A DNA stretch of 64,000 nt from Treponema parvum (lineage in GTDB: Bacteria; Spirochaetota; Spirochaetia; Treponematales; Treponemataceae). Below, piece after piece: positions 44,605-51,837 of the stretch. Location of the stretch: positions 1,302,001 through 1,366,000 of the forward strand of contig NZ_CP054257.1 in NCBI RefSeq assembly GCF_017893945.1, in the 5' to 3' direction. Under the pieces are notes generated by a model. It had not been told where the DNA came from, made no database searches, and saw nothing but the letters and a program-made list of their open reading frames with translations. Position 1 is the first letter of the stretch, and each line of letters starts with the position of its first letter. The translations under genes were made by a program, and so were the position numbers.

Positions 44605-45600
44605 TTAGATTATATTAATACGGAGAGGACTTATCAAGGTTTTACTTAACATTTTTTCAAATTTTGTCGGAATAAATGCGATTAATTTTTGTGGAACGGC
44701 TAACGGATTGTCTTCGGGAAGGAGCAGGGCATAAGAATGCAGATAAAAATCCCTGTCGGCCGTTATTTTTTTTCCTCCGTAAGCCGTATCGCCTAAGAGC
44801 GGGAATCCGTGAAAGGCGGCCTGGCTTCTTATCTGATGCGTCCTTCCGGTTTCTATCGTTATTTTTGCCAGCGTTACGTCAATGTTTTCATAAAGCCCGT
44901 AAGACAGCGGCTCCGCCTTTGTGACGGCCGGCTTTCCGGCTTCGGTTTTATCGTTTACAATGTTTACGGTGTGAAAATTTTTGTCGTTATCCGTTTTTTT
45001 TTCGATGCTGTCATGCCAAAACACCGGCTTATCAAGTTTGCCCTGCAAAAGCGCCAAATATATTTTTTTTACCGCGTTATGCTTAAAGGCGCTTGAAAAC
45101 CACTGTGCGCCTTTAAGATTTTGGGAAAAAATTAGTACTCCCGTCGTTTTTCTGTCAAGCCTGTGTAAAGGGCCGGGAATAAATGAAAGAGATGAGATAC
45201 CTTTTGTTTTTTTTTTCTCTTTCCAAATACTGACGATTTGATCGGAAAGAGAATTTTTGCCTTGCACGGAAACGTCGTAGGGTTTGTTTATCACAATTAT
45301 AGCTTCATTTTTAAAAATAGTATTCTCTTTTGAAAATGCAGGGTAGCGCTCTTTAGGCGGGAAACGTCCTGTGCTCTCGTCAACGCTTACGGCGGGGGCC
45401 AGAGAGGATGCAATAAAAAGCGCGTCGTTTTCCCGCACACGGTAAGAGGGGCTTACCGTCTTTTTATTTACTTTTATAAATCCGTTTCTTATCGACTTGT
45501 AAAGAATCGAAAGAGATTCTTCCGTTAAAAACTTTCTTACTATTCTGTCAAGACGCCTGCCTTCGTCGTCTTTGCCGCAATAAAAAGTTTTAAAGTCCAT
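44605..45600 (-). CDS. RluA-family pseudouridine synthase
   Basis: This 331-residue enzyme has an N-terminal S4-type RNA-binding domain (RRLDRIVRKFLTEESLSILY and GFIKVNKKTVSPSYRVREND). The synthase core has the catalytic aspartate in HRLDRKTTGVLIFSQ near residue 150, and IETGRTHQIRSQAAFHGFPL and LGDTAYGG later. It isomerises uridine to pseudouridine in rRNA or tRNA; RluC/RluD-type is most likely, the exact site unknown. A consensus TATAAT lies only 6 bases before the ATG and there is no ribosome site, so the message may be leaderless. Confidence 0.92.
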   Translation of the reverse strand: MDFKTFYCGKDDEGRRLDRIVRKFLTEESLSILYKSIRNGFIKVNKKTVSPSYRVRENDALFIASSLAPAVSVDESTGRFPPKERYPAFSKENTIFKNEAIIVINKPYDVSVQGKNSLSDQIVSIWKEKKKTKGISSLSFIPGPLHRLDRKTTGVLIFSQNLKGAQWFSSAFKHNAVKKIYLALLQGKLDKPVFWHDSIEKKTDNDKNFHTVNIVNDKTEAGKPAVTKAEPLSYGLYENIDVTLAKITIETGRTHQIRSQAAFHGFPLLGDTAYGGKKITADRDFYLHSYALLLPEDNPLAVPQKLIAFIPTKFEKMLSKTLISPLRINII

Positions 45601-45636
45601 ATTTTCATTATAGTGATAAAAATAAATACCCGCTAC

Positions 45637-45664
45637 TAGACAAAACTTTCCCTGTCGGTAAAAT
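45637..45664 (+). promoter_or_regulatory. Candidate promoter of the PAP2/Rnf-like unit
   Basis: TAGACA, a 16-base spacer and TAAAAT (five of six each). The -10 ends 11 bases before the ATG at 45676, leaving a leader of about five bases or none. Confidence 0.5.
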
Positions 45665-45675
45665 AAATAGTTGCT

Positions 45676-46149
45676 ATGTATGCCGGTGAAAAACTACATT
45701 TTCTTTTTTCCAACCCGATCGTGATAGCCTGTGTTTTCAGCTGGTTTTGTGCTCAATTCATAAAAACCGTCATAAAATTGTTTTACGGCCAGATACATTC
45801 GTTTAAGCAGCTTTTTGAACTTTTGCTTTGGCGCACGGGCGGTATGCCGTCGAGCCATTCGGCGCTGGTAGCATGCCTTTCCACAGCTATAGCGTACAGA
45901 TCCGGCGTCGATTCCGATATATTTATTCTTTCGCTTTGTTTTTTTCTTGTAACGATACGGGATGCCGTAGGAGTAAGGCGGGCTAACGGAATTCAGGCGA
46001 AACGGTTAAACGAGATCATTAAGATAATGAATGAAAAAAAATTGTCGAATTTTAAACCGATAAAAGAAGTTCAGGGACATTCGCCTATGGAAGTCTTTGT
46101 AGGTTGCCTTTTGGGGTTTTTTATCGGCACCGCCTTCAGTGTACTGTGA
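45676..46149 (+). CDS. Divergent PAP2-family membrane protein
   Basis: This 157-residue protein has four membrane segments. RTGGMPSSHSALVACLSTAI and VRRANGIQAKRLNEI and QGHSPMEVFVGCLLGF give the PSSH and H-S-P signatures of the divergent PAP2 (DUF212) family, membrane phosphatases or related proteins whose substrate is unknown. It starts the plus-strand unit that continues into the unknown membrane protein (10 bases away) and the Rnf-like genes. No ribosome site precedes the ATG. Confidence 0.88.
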   Translation: MYAGEKLHFLFSNPIVIACVFSWFCAQFIKTVIKLFYGQIHSFKQLFELLLWRTGGMPSSHSALVACLSTAIAYRSGVDSDIFILSLCFFLVTIRDAVGVRRANGIQAKRLNEIIKIMNEKKLSNFKPIKEVQGHSPMEVFVGCLLGFFIGTAFSVL

Positions 46150-46158
46150 TCCTAAAAT

Positions 46159-47541
46159 ATGCGGATAAAAAAGAATATCGTAATTTCATTTACAATTGTT
46201 TTTCTAAGCCTTGTTGCCTTGTTCGCTTTTCGCCGCGTGAGTCATAAAAAATTATGGACAGGCTATCAGACTCTTGCGGTTGCAAAAACCGTGTCCGAAA
46301 AAGACGTTCTTTATGTTTTAAATAATTCAGGCTGCAGTTCCGTCGTGTCGCTTTCGTCGCAACCGCAAATGCAATCTTCGCCTTACAGTCCCGTACAAAA
46401 GAAAGTGCAAACGCCGTCTTATTCTGAAAGACAAAAAGAATTTTTCTTCGATAAAAATGATGATTTTCAGCTTTATTATATACCCGAACGATATTCGGCT
46501 TCGACGGAAAAAGCGTTTAGAACGCTGAATCGGGATTATAATGCGAATTCGTATCTTGATTCGAAGGCTGACTTTCCGAAGATTCCGCTCGTTGTGTGCT
46601 TTATTTTTGCTTCGTTTTTGTGTTTTTTTTCAAAATCGCGGCCGTTTTTTTTCGTAACGGCTTTTTTCCCGCTATTGTTTGCTCTGAGCAGGCCTTCGCT
46701 CTCGCGTATCGGCGCCGTATGTCTTTTGCTTTACGGACTTTACGCGCTACAGGATCTTCGCCGAAGGAATGAAAGCCTTTACGTGCTTTTGCACAGCCGG
46801 TATGCGGTTTTATTTACAATATTGCCTGTCGTTTTGTGCTTTTTTTCTTCTTTTTCAAGCGGAATCATATTTATCGCCGCTTTATCGGCTTCGTTTGCCG
46901 CAGAAAATTTGTTACACGATTATGAAATTTATCGCGCAAAAAAATCGGCGTTCAGCATGGTGTTGATATTGCCGTCTCAGTTTATAAGACTGACAACCCG
47001 TAAAACCGTATTATTTATGTATTTTTGTGCGCTTATCACGGGACTTTTTCTCGTTCTTTCCGTCTTTTCATCCAGGTTTTTGTCCTCGAAAGGCTCAAAA
47101 GACTTGTTGCTGCCCGCTCCGGCGCGGTATAATAATAAAACGTCGATTATTTCGCTGACGGACTATGTCGCGTCCGATTGGTATGCAAAGACATATCCAT
47201 ATCGATCTTTGCACGACGAGGCTTCCGCGTCCGGAAATGTCAGACCCGGAGATGCTGTAATTATTCCTCGTTATGAAAGAGACGGAGACGTCATAAGAGA
47301 GAAAAACGAAGTTGTCTTTAGCTTTGACAAGGCGTTTATAGATTCAACGGTTAAAAATATTGACGGCTTGCCGGATACGGCGTTGGAAAAAATTTTGAAA
47401 AAACAAGGAAAAGCAGATGCGGCCGTATATTCTTTATCGGGCGGGAACGGCTTTCGTGATTTTATTATTCTGCTGATAGAATTTATGATTTCTTCGGCCG
47501 TATTGATTTTTTTTATATTAAGGAACCACCGATTAATTTGA
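46159..47541 (+). CDS. Unknown polytopic membrane protein preceding the Rnf-like genes
   Basis: I do not recognise this 460-residue protein. It has an N-terminal membrane helix (KNIVISFTIVFLSLVALFAF), a periplasmic loop of about 110 residues rich in Ser, Gln and Tyr, and six or seven helices between about residues 140 and 325. A second soluble region (about 330-435, with ISLTDYVASDWYAKTYPYRS and RPGDAVIIPRYERDGDVI) and a final helix (DFIILLIEFMISSAVLIFFI) complete it. It is phenylalanine rich. The tight spacing to its neighbours suggests that it works with the Rnf-like complex or the PAP2 protein. It could be an assembly factor or an additional membrane subunit; no cofactor motif is seen. Confidence 0.75.
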   Translation: MRIKKNIVISFTIVFLSLVALFAFRRVSHKKLWTGYQTLAVAKTVSEKDVLYVLNNSGCSSVVSLSSQPQMQSSPYSPVQKKVQTPSYSERQKEFFFDKNDDFQLYYIPERYSASTEKAFRTLNRDYNANSYLDSKADFPKIPLVVCFIFASFLCFFSKSRPFFFVTAFFPLLFALSRPSLSRIGAVCLLLYGLYALQDLRRRNESLYVLLHSRYAVLFTILPVVLCFFSSFSSGIIFIAALSASFAAENLLHDYEIYRAKKSAFSMVLILPSQFIRLTTRKTVLFMYFCALITGLFLVLSVFSSRFLSSKGSKDLLLPAPARYNNKTSIISLTDYVASDWYAKTYPYRSLHDEASASGNVRPGDAVIIPRYERDGDVIREKNEVVFSFDKAFIDSTVKNIDGLPDTALEKILKKQGKADAAVYSLSGGNGFRDFIILLIEFMISSAVLIFFILRNHRLI

Positions 47542-47587
47542 ATGCGAATTGATAAGTGGTAACATTAAGAGCTAAGTACAGAAAAAA

Positions 47588-48904
47588 ATGATAAAACTGC
47601 AAAAAACAAATGAAGAAATTTCTTATCAAGCTATAGACTCTTTTTTACCGCGTTTAGTGACCGTTCCGATCGATATGGAAGGATCAGGTAACTATAAATT
47701 GCTTGTTTCGGAAGGAGACCGCGTAAGGGAAGGGCAGGTTATCGCGCGCAGCCAGGATCCGCTTGAACCTTTGGCTGCACAAATTCATTCGCCCATACCC
47801 GGTATTGTAACGGGATTTTCTTCCGTACCGCTTTTCGACGGCAAAAAAAGCGACGCCGTGCTTATTATGCTCGAAGGGAAATTTTCTTACCGCGGTAAAA
47901 AATCAAGACCGAATAAGTGGTCGGATATTTCTCCTTCCGAAATAGTTGAAATGATCTCCTATTACGGCGTGATAAACACTTTTTTCATAAACAAACCTTT
48001 TTCGCTTGCAACCCAGATAAAAACGAAAAAAAAAGAAGCTTCAAATGTCCTTGTAGTAAGACTTTTTGACGAAGATCCGTACCGCCGTACCGATTCCTTT
48101 CTCACCAACACCGGATTTGACAGAATAAAAAAGGGAGCCGCCATACTTGCCTATGCTATGAACGCTTCGGGTATTGTCTTTGCGTATAACGACGCCTTAC
48201 CCAGCCCCGAAAACACCGCCGAAGAAACCGAAAATTACGATATTTTTAATTCAATTCCCGTAAAATATGTCGGCGTGGATTGTACGGATTATCCGGCGGG
48301 TTTTCAGCGCATACTTATTGAAACCGTACTTAAAAAACTTCAAAACGATGAAATTTTTTCAAAAATAAATATTTACGATCTGCTCGTAGACAGCGTTACG
48401 CTGATTCATCTGTATGAGGCGATAGAACTTCACAGGCCGGTCATAAATCAATACGTATACGTTTACGGCGACTGTCTCAAAGTTTCGGGAATATTGAGAC
48501 TCCCCTTAGGATCGACGATAGATTTTTTATCGGCGCAGTGCGGAGGATTTTTAAAGAATCCTTCAAAGATAATCATAAACGGGCAGCTCACCGGTTATCT
48601 TGCGCCAGAAAGATCCGTACCCATAACAAAAAACGTAAAATCCGTCGCATTCGCGTCATCCTACAAATTTCCGTTTTTTACTCCGAACGAATGCGTGCGC
48701 TGCGGAAAATGCCGCTCCGTTTGTCCTTCAGGGTTGAGCCCTGACCTTTTGTTCAATCAAATGCTTAACAACATTCATAAAATGGAAGCGGCCTTATTGA
48801 AAGCATCAAATTTATGCATGGGCTGTACCTTGTGTAATGCCGTGTGTTCTTCCAGATTGCCTTTGAGTCAGGCGATAGAGACCCTTAAGGAGTCGCAGTC
48901 ATGA
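47588..48904 (+). CDS. rnfC: RnfC-like iron-sulfur subunit
   Basis: This 438-residue protein keeps the RnfC outline: an N-terminal lipoyl-like barrel (GDRVREGQVIARSQD with HSPIPGIVTGF), a central domain, an SLBB-like part (GDCLKVSGILRLPLGSTIDF), and two [4Fe-4S] motifs ECVRCGKCRSVCPSG near 368 and LCMGCTLCNAVC near 409. The glycine-rich NADH/FMN loop of true RnfC (GLGGAGFPT) is replaced by YYGVINTFFINKPFSL, so NADH oxidation is doubtful. It should be a cytoplasmic-face electron-transfer subunit. No clear ribosome site precedes the ATG, and the stop overlaps the next start by 4 bases. Confidence 0.82.
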   Translation: MIKLQKTNEEISYQAIDSFLPRLVTVPIDMEGSGNYKLLVSEGDRVREGQVIARSQDPLEPLAAQIHSPIPGIVTGFSSVPLFDGKKSDAVLIMLEGKFSYRGKKSRPNKWSDISPSEIVEMISYYGVINTFFINKPFSLATQIKTKKKEASNVLVVRLFDEDPYRRTDSFLTNTGFDRIKKGAAILAYAMNASGIVFAYNDALPSPENTAEETENYDIFNSIPVKYVGVDCTDYPAGFQRILIETVLKKLQNDEIFSKINIYDLLVDSVTLIHLYEAIELHRPVINQYVYVYGDCLKVSGILRLPLGSTIDFLSAQCGGFLKNPSKIIINGQLTGYLAPERSVPITKNVKSVAFASSYKFPFFTPNECVRCGKCRSVCPSGLSPDLLFNQMLNNIHKMEAALLKASNLCMGCTLCNAVCSSRLPLSQAIETLKESQS

Positions 48905-50049
48905 AAAACGATTTATTAAATGATCTGAACATACCTTCTTTGATAAAAGACAATTTTAAGTTAAGACCTTTCGTTCATTTTTCATGTTCTTCAAGCGATA
49001 CCGTATCCGCGTTTTTATTGTTTTTGATCCCGCAAATTGTAATGCTGTGGTTGTCAGGAACCGTGTCGTCGCTGTATGTAATACTTTCTTCCGTAATCGG
49101 AAGTCTGTCTGCCGAAAGCATAAATTCCGTGCTGTCAAAGAAAAAAATCTTTGTAGTTTTGTCGCTCGTTCAGGGGATCATCATAGGCTTGCTTTTGCCG
49201 TCCGGATATCCTGTGATTTCGGTTTTTTTTCTTACATTATTTTCTCTTTTGATTTTTAAATATGCCTTCGGAGGCTTTTCGCATCCGTGGATAAATCCTG
49301 CTGCAGTGACGGTTGCATTGGCATGGCTTTTTAACATTTCGGCATTTCCTTCTTTTCTAGTCACGGGTGAAAATCTTTTTTCGCACAATCCGTCTCTTAT
49401 CTTGATTCAAAACGGTCAAATTCCCGTTTTACCGTTTGATACGAAGATTACTCTGTTTCTTAATGAAAAAATTTTCAATGTCTTCGGGCTTTCGATTCCC
49501 GAAGGATATATATCTTTACTTTGGGATTCAAATTCCGTAATACCGGCGTTCAGATTTAATCTTATCACATTGATAACTTCCGCAGTGTTTTTTGCCTTCG
49601 ATTTTGTTTCCGTTATCATTCCCGCATGTCATATCGCCGTATACGGGCTTTTGGTTTATTTTGTTTCTCCGGCCGCATACGGCGGGATGCCCGGTTCCGG
49701 CGATGTAATACTGGCTCTTATGTCAAGCGGAACTCTGTTCACGTCGATCTTTCTTCTAAGCTGGTTCGGAACCGCTCCCGTTTCCCGCACCGGAAAAATT
49801 TTCTACGGAATTTCAGCCGGAATAATAGCTTTTTTTATCGTAGGCTGCGGAACGTCTCCCGCGGGATCCGTTTTTACTGTGATTCTGGCAAACGTAGTTT
49901 CCCTTTTTTATCAGCAGGCGGAAGATTTTCTTGCAAAAAGAAAAATGGAGATCCTTTCAGAAAAAGAAATTATTGTTTTTACCGGTAGCGGCAAATTTCG
50001 AAAGACGATTTTAAAAAAGGATTTGAATGATGGATCAAATAAAACATAA
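48901..50049 (+). CDS. rnfD: RnfD-like membrane subunit
   Basis: This 382-residue membrane protein of about 9-10 helices retains IIGLLLPSGYPVISVFF, KYAFGGFSHPWINPAAVTVA and the C-terminal block FLLSWFGTAPVSRTGKIFYG that corresponds to FFMATDPVTSP in RnfD/NqrB. The flavin-attachment threonine motif (S/TGAT) expected in the middle is not visible; the equivalent region reads LPFDTKITLFLNE. It therefore may not carry covalent FMN. It overlaps rnfC by 4 bases and the RnfG-like gene by 23 bases. Confidence 0.8.
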   Translation: MKNDLLNDLNIPSLIKDNFKLRPFVHFSCSSSDTVSAFLLFLIPQIVMLWLSGTVSSLYVILSSVIGSLSAESINSVLSKKKIFVVLSLVQGIIIGLLLPSGYPVISVFFLTLFSLLIFKYAFGGFSHPWINPAAVTVALAWLFNISAFPSFLVTGENLFSHNPSLILIQNGQIPVLPFDTKITLFLNEKIFNVFGLSIPEGYISLLWDSNSVIPAFRFNLITLITSAVFFAFDFVSVIIPACHIAVYGLLVYFVSPAAYGGMPGSGDVILALMSSGTLFTSIFLLSWFGTAPVSRTGKIFYGISAGIIAFFIVGCGTSPAGSVFTVILANVVSLFYQQAEDFLAKRKMEILSEKEIIVFTGSGKFRKTILKKDLNDGSNKT

Positions 50050-50491
50050 AAACATAAAAAAGATCGGATTAGGCTTCGGGATATTGCTTTTTTTATTTTC
50101 GGTAATGATTCTTCTTATGCTGCTGGCAAAAAATCCTTGGAACAAGGGGTTGCAAAAAGCCGTAAGTCAAGTTTTGGAAGCTCATTATCCCAATACTTAT
50201 AAAATTCAAAGGCAATACGCCGTTCGATCAGGTTTTTATTCCGGCGGCGCCGCTTTTAAACTGACGGACAAGAATAACGCGGATGCGGGTTACGCCGTGA
50301 TTATGGGCGTCACAACTCTGTACGGACAATATCCTGCCGTTTTGATGCGTTCTTCGGACGGAAAAACGTCTTTCGTAGATTTTTTGTGCCTTCCGCCCGA
50401 ACATTCAAAAAGGCTTGCGGCTGTTTCAAAAAACTCTTCAATTTCTTATTGGCTGAAAAAGAATCCTGAAATACTGACCACGGGACGGTAA
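50027..50491 (+). CDS. Short RnfG-like subunit lacking the flavin-attachment motif
   Basis: This 154-residue protein has one N-terminal helix (LGFGILLFLFSVMILLMLLA) and a periplasmic domain with ADAGYAVIMGVTTLYGQYPA and KTSFVDFLCLPPEH. The outline fits RnfG/NqrC, which are usually near 200 residues and end with a S/TGAT motif that binds FMN covalently. Here the C-terminus stops at ILTTGR with no such motif, and the next gene starts 2 bases later, so no frameshift is evident. Position between RnfD-like and RnfE-like genes is the main argument for the assignment; alone, the sequence would be hard to place. Confidence 0.6.
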   Translation: MMDQIKHKNIKKIGLGFGILLFLFSVMILLMLLAKNPWNKGLQKAVSQVLEAHYPNTYKIQRQYAVRSGFYSGGAAFKLTDKNNADAGYAVIMGVTTLYGQYPAVLMRSSDGKTSFVDFLCLPPEHSKRLAAVSKNSSISYWLKKNPEILTTGR

Positions 50492-50493
50492 AG

Positions 50494-51123
50494 ATGACAG
50501 ATAAAAAACTTTTGATTTGCACCGCAACCTTGCTTGCGATTTTGATTCCCGCGCCCGGCCGCTTGGCCTACGGCATCATATTCATAATTACATTTAATTT
50601 TGCTTTTTTATTTTATATTTTGCTTAATTTTTTACTTAAAAAACTCGATATTCACTCTTATTCACATGTCATAATGCCTTTGGCTCTCGTATCATTTGTA
50701 ACATGTGAAAGATTCGTATTGATGATGCTTGTGCCCGTAATAGCCTTGCAGCTCGCTCTCCTTCCTTACATACAGGCCTTTTCGGTGTATATGCTTTATG
50801 TGCTGCACAGGCCTGAAGGGCTTTCGATCAAGGCGGATTTGAAATCAAATCTGCGCGTCGCCGGTTACTTTTCCGCCGTAACATTTTGCTTTTCTCTTAT
50901 TCGCGACATTTTGGGTTTCGGAACTTTGAGCTTACCGTCCTCGCTGGGTGTACTTTCTTTTCAGCTTATCCCGGCGGCTTCAGTGCTGCCTTTTATGAAT
51001 TTTTTTGCCTCGATTCCCGGCGCCGCAATACTTTCTTCCGTCATTCTGAGTTTTATACCTTATCTTAGAAAAAATAAAGAAAAAACGATATTCGCGGACG
51101 ATAAATCTTTGGAGGAAAAATGA
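50494..51123 (+). CDS. rnfE: RnfE-like membrane subunit
   Basis: This 209-residue protein has six hydrophobic segments and retains CFSLIRDILGFGTLSLPSSL, matching the AVREILGQGTL region of RnfE/NqrD. FMNFFASIPGAAILSSVILS lies near the C-terminus. In true RnfE two cysteine segments help bind the membrane [2Fe-2S] cluster. The first may be represented by LLICTATLLAIL, but the second (TNC) reads YIQAFSVYMLYVLHRPEG with no cysteine. It overlaps the next gene by 4 bases. Confidence 0.75.
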   Translation: MTDKKLLICTATLLAILIPAPGRLAYGIIFIITFNFAFLFYILLNFLLKKLDIHSYSHVIMPLALVSFVTCERFVLMMLVPVIALQLALLPYIQAFSVYMLYVLHRPEGLSIKADLKSNLRVAGYFSAVTFCFSLIRDILGFGTLSLPSSLGVLSFQLIPAASVLPFMNFFASIPGAAILSSVILSFIPYLRKNKEKTIFADDKSLEEK

Positions 51124-51674
51124 ACGGTTTTTTCTATTACCTTTTTATTTCTTCTGCAGTTTTGGTCTACGGAATAGGCTTTGACCGCCTGCTTTTCATA
51201 AACAAGAGCATAAAGCCGCTTGCATATGATTTTCTTAAAGTATTCGTAAGCGTGGAACTTACGGCGGTTTTATCTAAAATTTTTACGGATACCGTGCTTT
51301 TTCGCCTGTCGATATGTGAATTATTTCCGTTTTTTACGCTTTTAATTTACTTTATCATGTTTACGGGTTTTAATCTTTTATTCTACAAAAAGCTTTACGT
51401 ATCCTGCAAGGAATTTCCTCTCGTTTTTCTTTTTTCATTACTTTCAATCTATGAAAGTTCAAGCGTATTAGGTTCCGCCGTAATAGGCGCGGCTTGCGTT
51501 TTTTCATTTTCCATCATACATTTGCTGATCGTATCTTTAAAAAAACGTTTCTCTTTTTTTAAGCCTCCGGTAAATATCGATACGATAAGCCTTTTTTACA
51601 TAAACATGGCGATTATTCTCATCGCCATTTCCGCTTGGAATATTTCGTGGTTAAATCCTGAAGTGTTTTTATAG
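51120..51674 (+). CDS. rnfA: RnfA-like membrane subunit without the cluster cysteines
   Basis: This 184-residue six-helix protein matches RnfA/NqrE in length and topology. VELTAVLSKIFTDTVLFRLS, ELFPFFTLLIYFIMF and SLLSIYESSSVLGSAVIGAA align with the canonical order. The conserved cysteines of RnfA (LGLCPF and TTNCAVLG) are absent; the second segment reads YESSSVLGSA near residue 109. It is the last gene of the block, and no RnfB follows. The assignment rests on order, size and partial motif similarity. Confidence 0.7.
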   Translation: MNGFFYYLFISSAVLVYGIGFDRLLFINKSIKPLAYDFLKVFVSVELTAVLSKIFTDTVLFRLSICELFPFFTLLIYFIMFTGFNLLFYKKLYVSCKEFPLVFLFSLLSIYESSSVLGSAVIGAACVFSFSIIHLLIVSLKKRFSFFKPPVNIDTISLFYINMAIILIAISAWNISWLNPEVFL

Positions 51675-51762
51675 AAAGGGGTAGGGCGGTTGAAAAAAGC
51701 GCTTATCCCTCGCTCGGATCCGTGCGGCGGTGGCCGCTCTGCCATATTGACTTGCTCTATTT

Positions 51763-51792
51763 TTGCGCTTGCCGTCTTGCAGATTATATAAT
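51763..51792 (+). promoter_or_regulatory. Candidate promoter of the GH57-like gene
   Basis: TTGCGC and a consensus TATAAT with an 18-base spacer, within a 163-base gap after the Rnf-like genes. No ribosome site is seen before the ATG at 51838. Confidence 0.4.
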
Positions 51793-51837
51793 AGAATAAG
51801 AATTATCGGCCGGATTTTATGACTTTTTGAACTTTTT

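Noticed and set aside
50027..50493. Frameshift as the reason for the short RnfG-like gene
   Set aside because: The stop is followed two bases later by the next start codon, and I see no S/TGAT motif in the other frames nearby.
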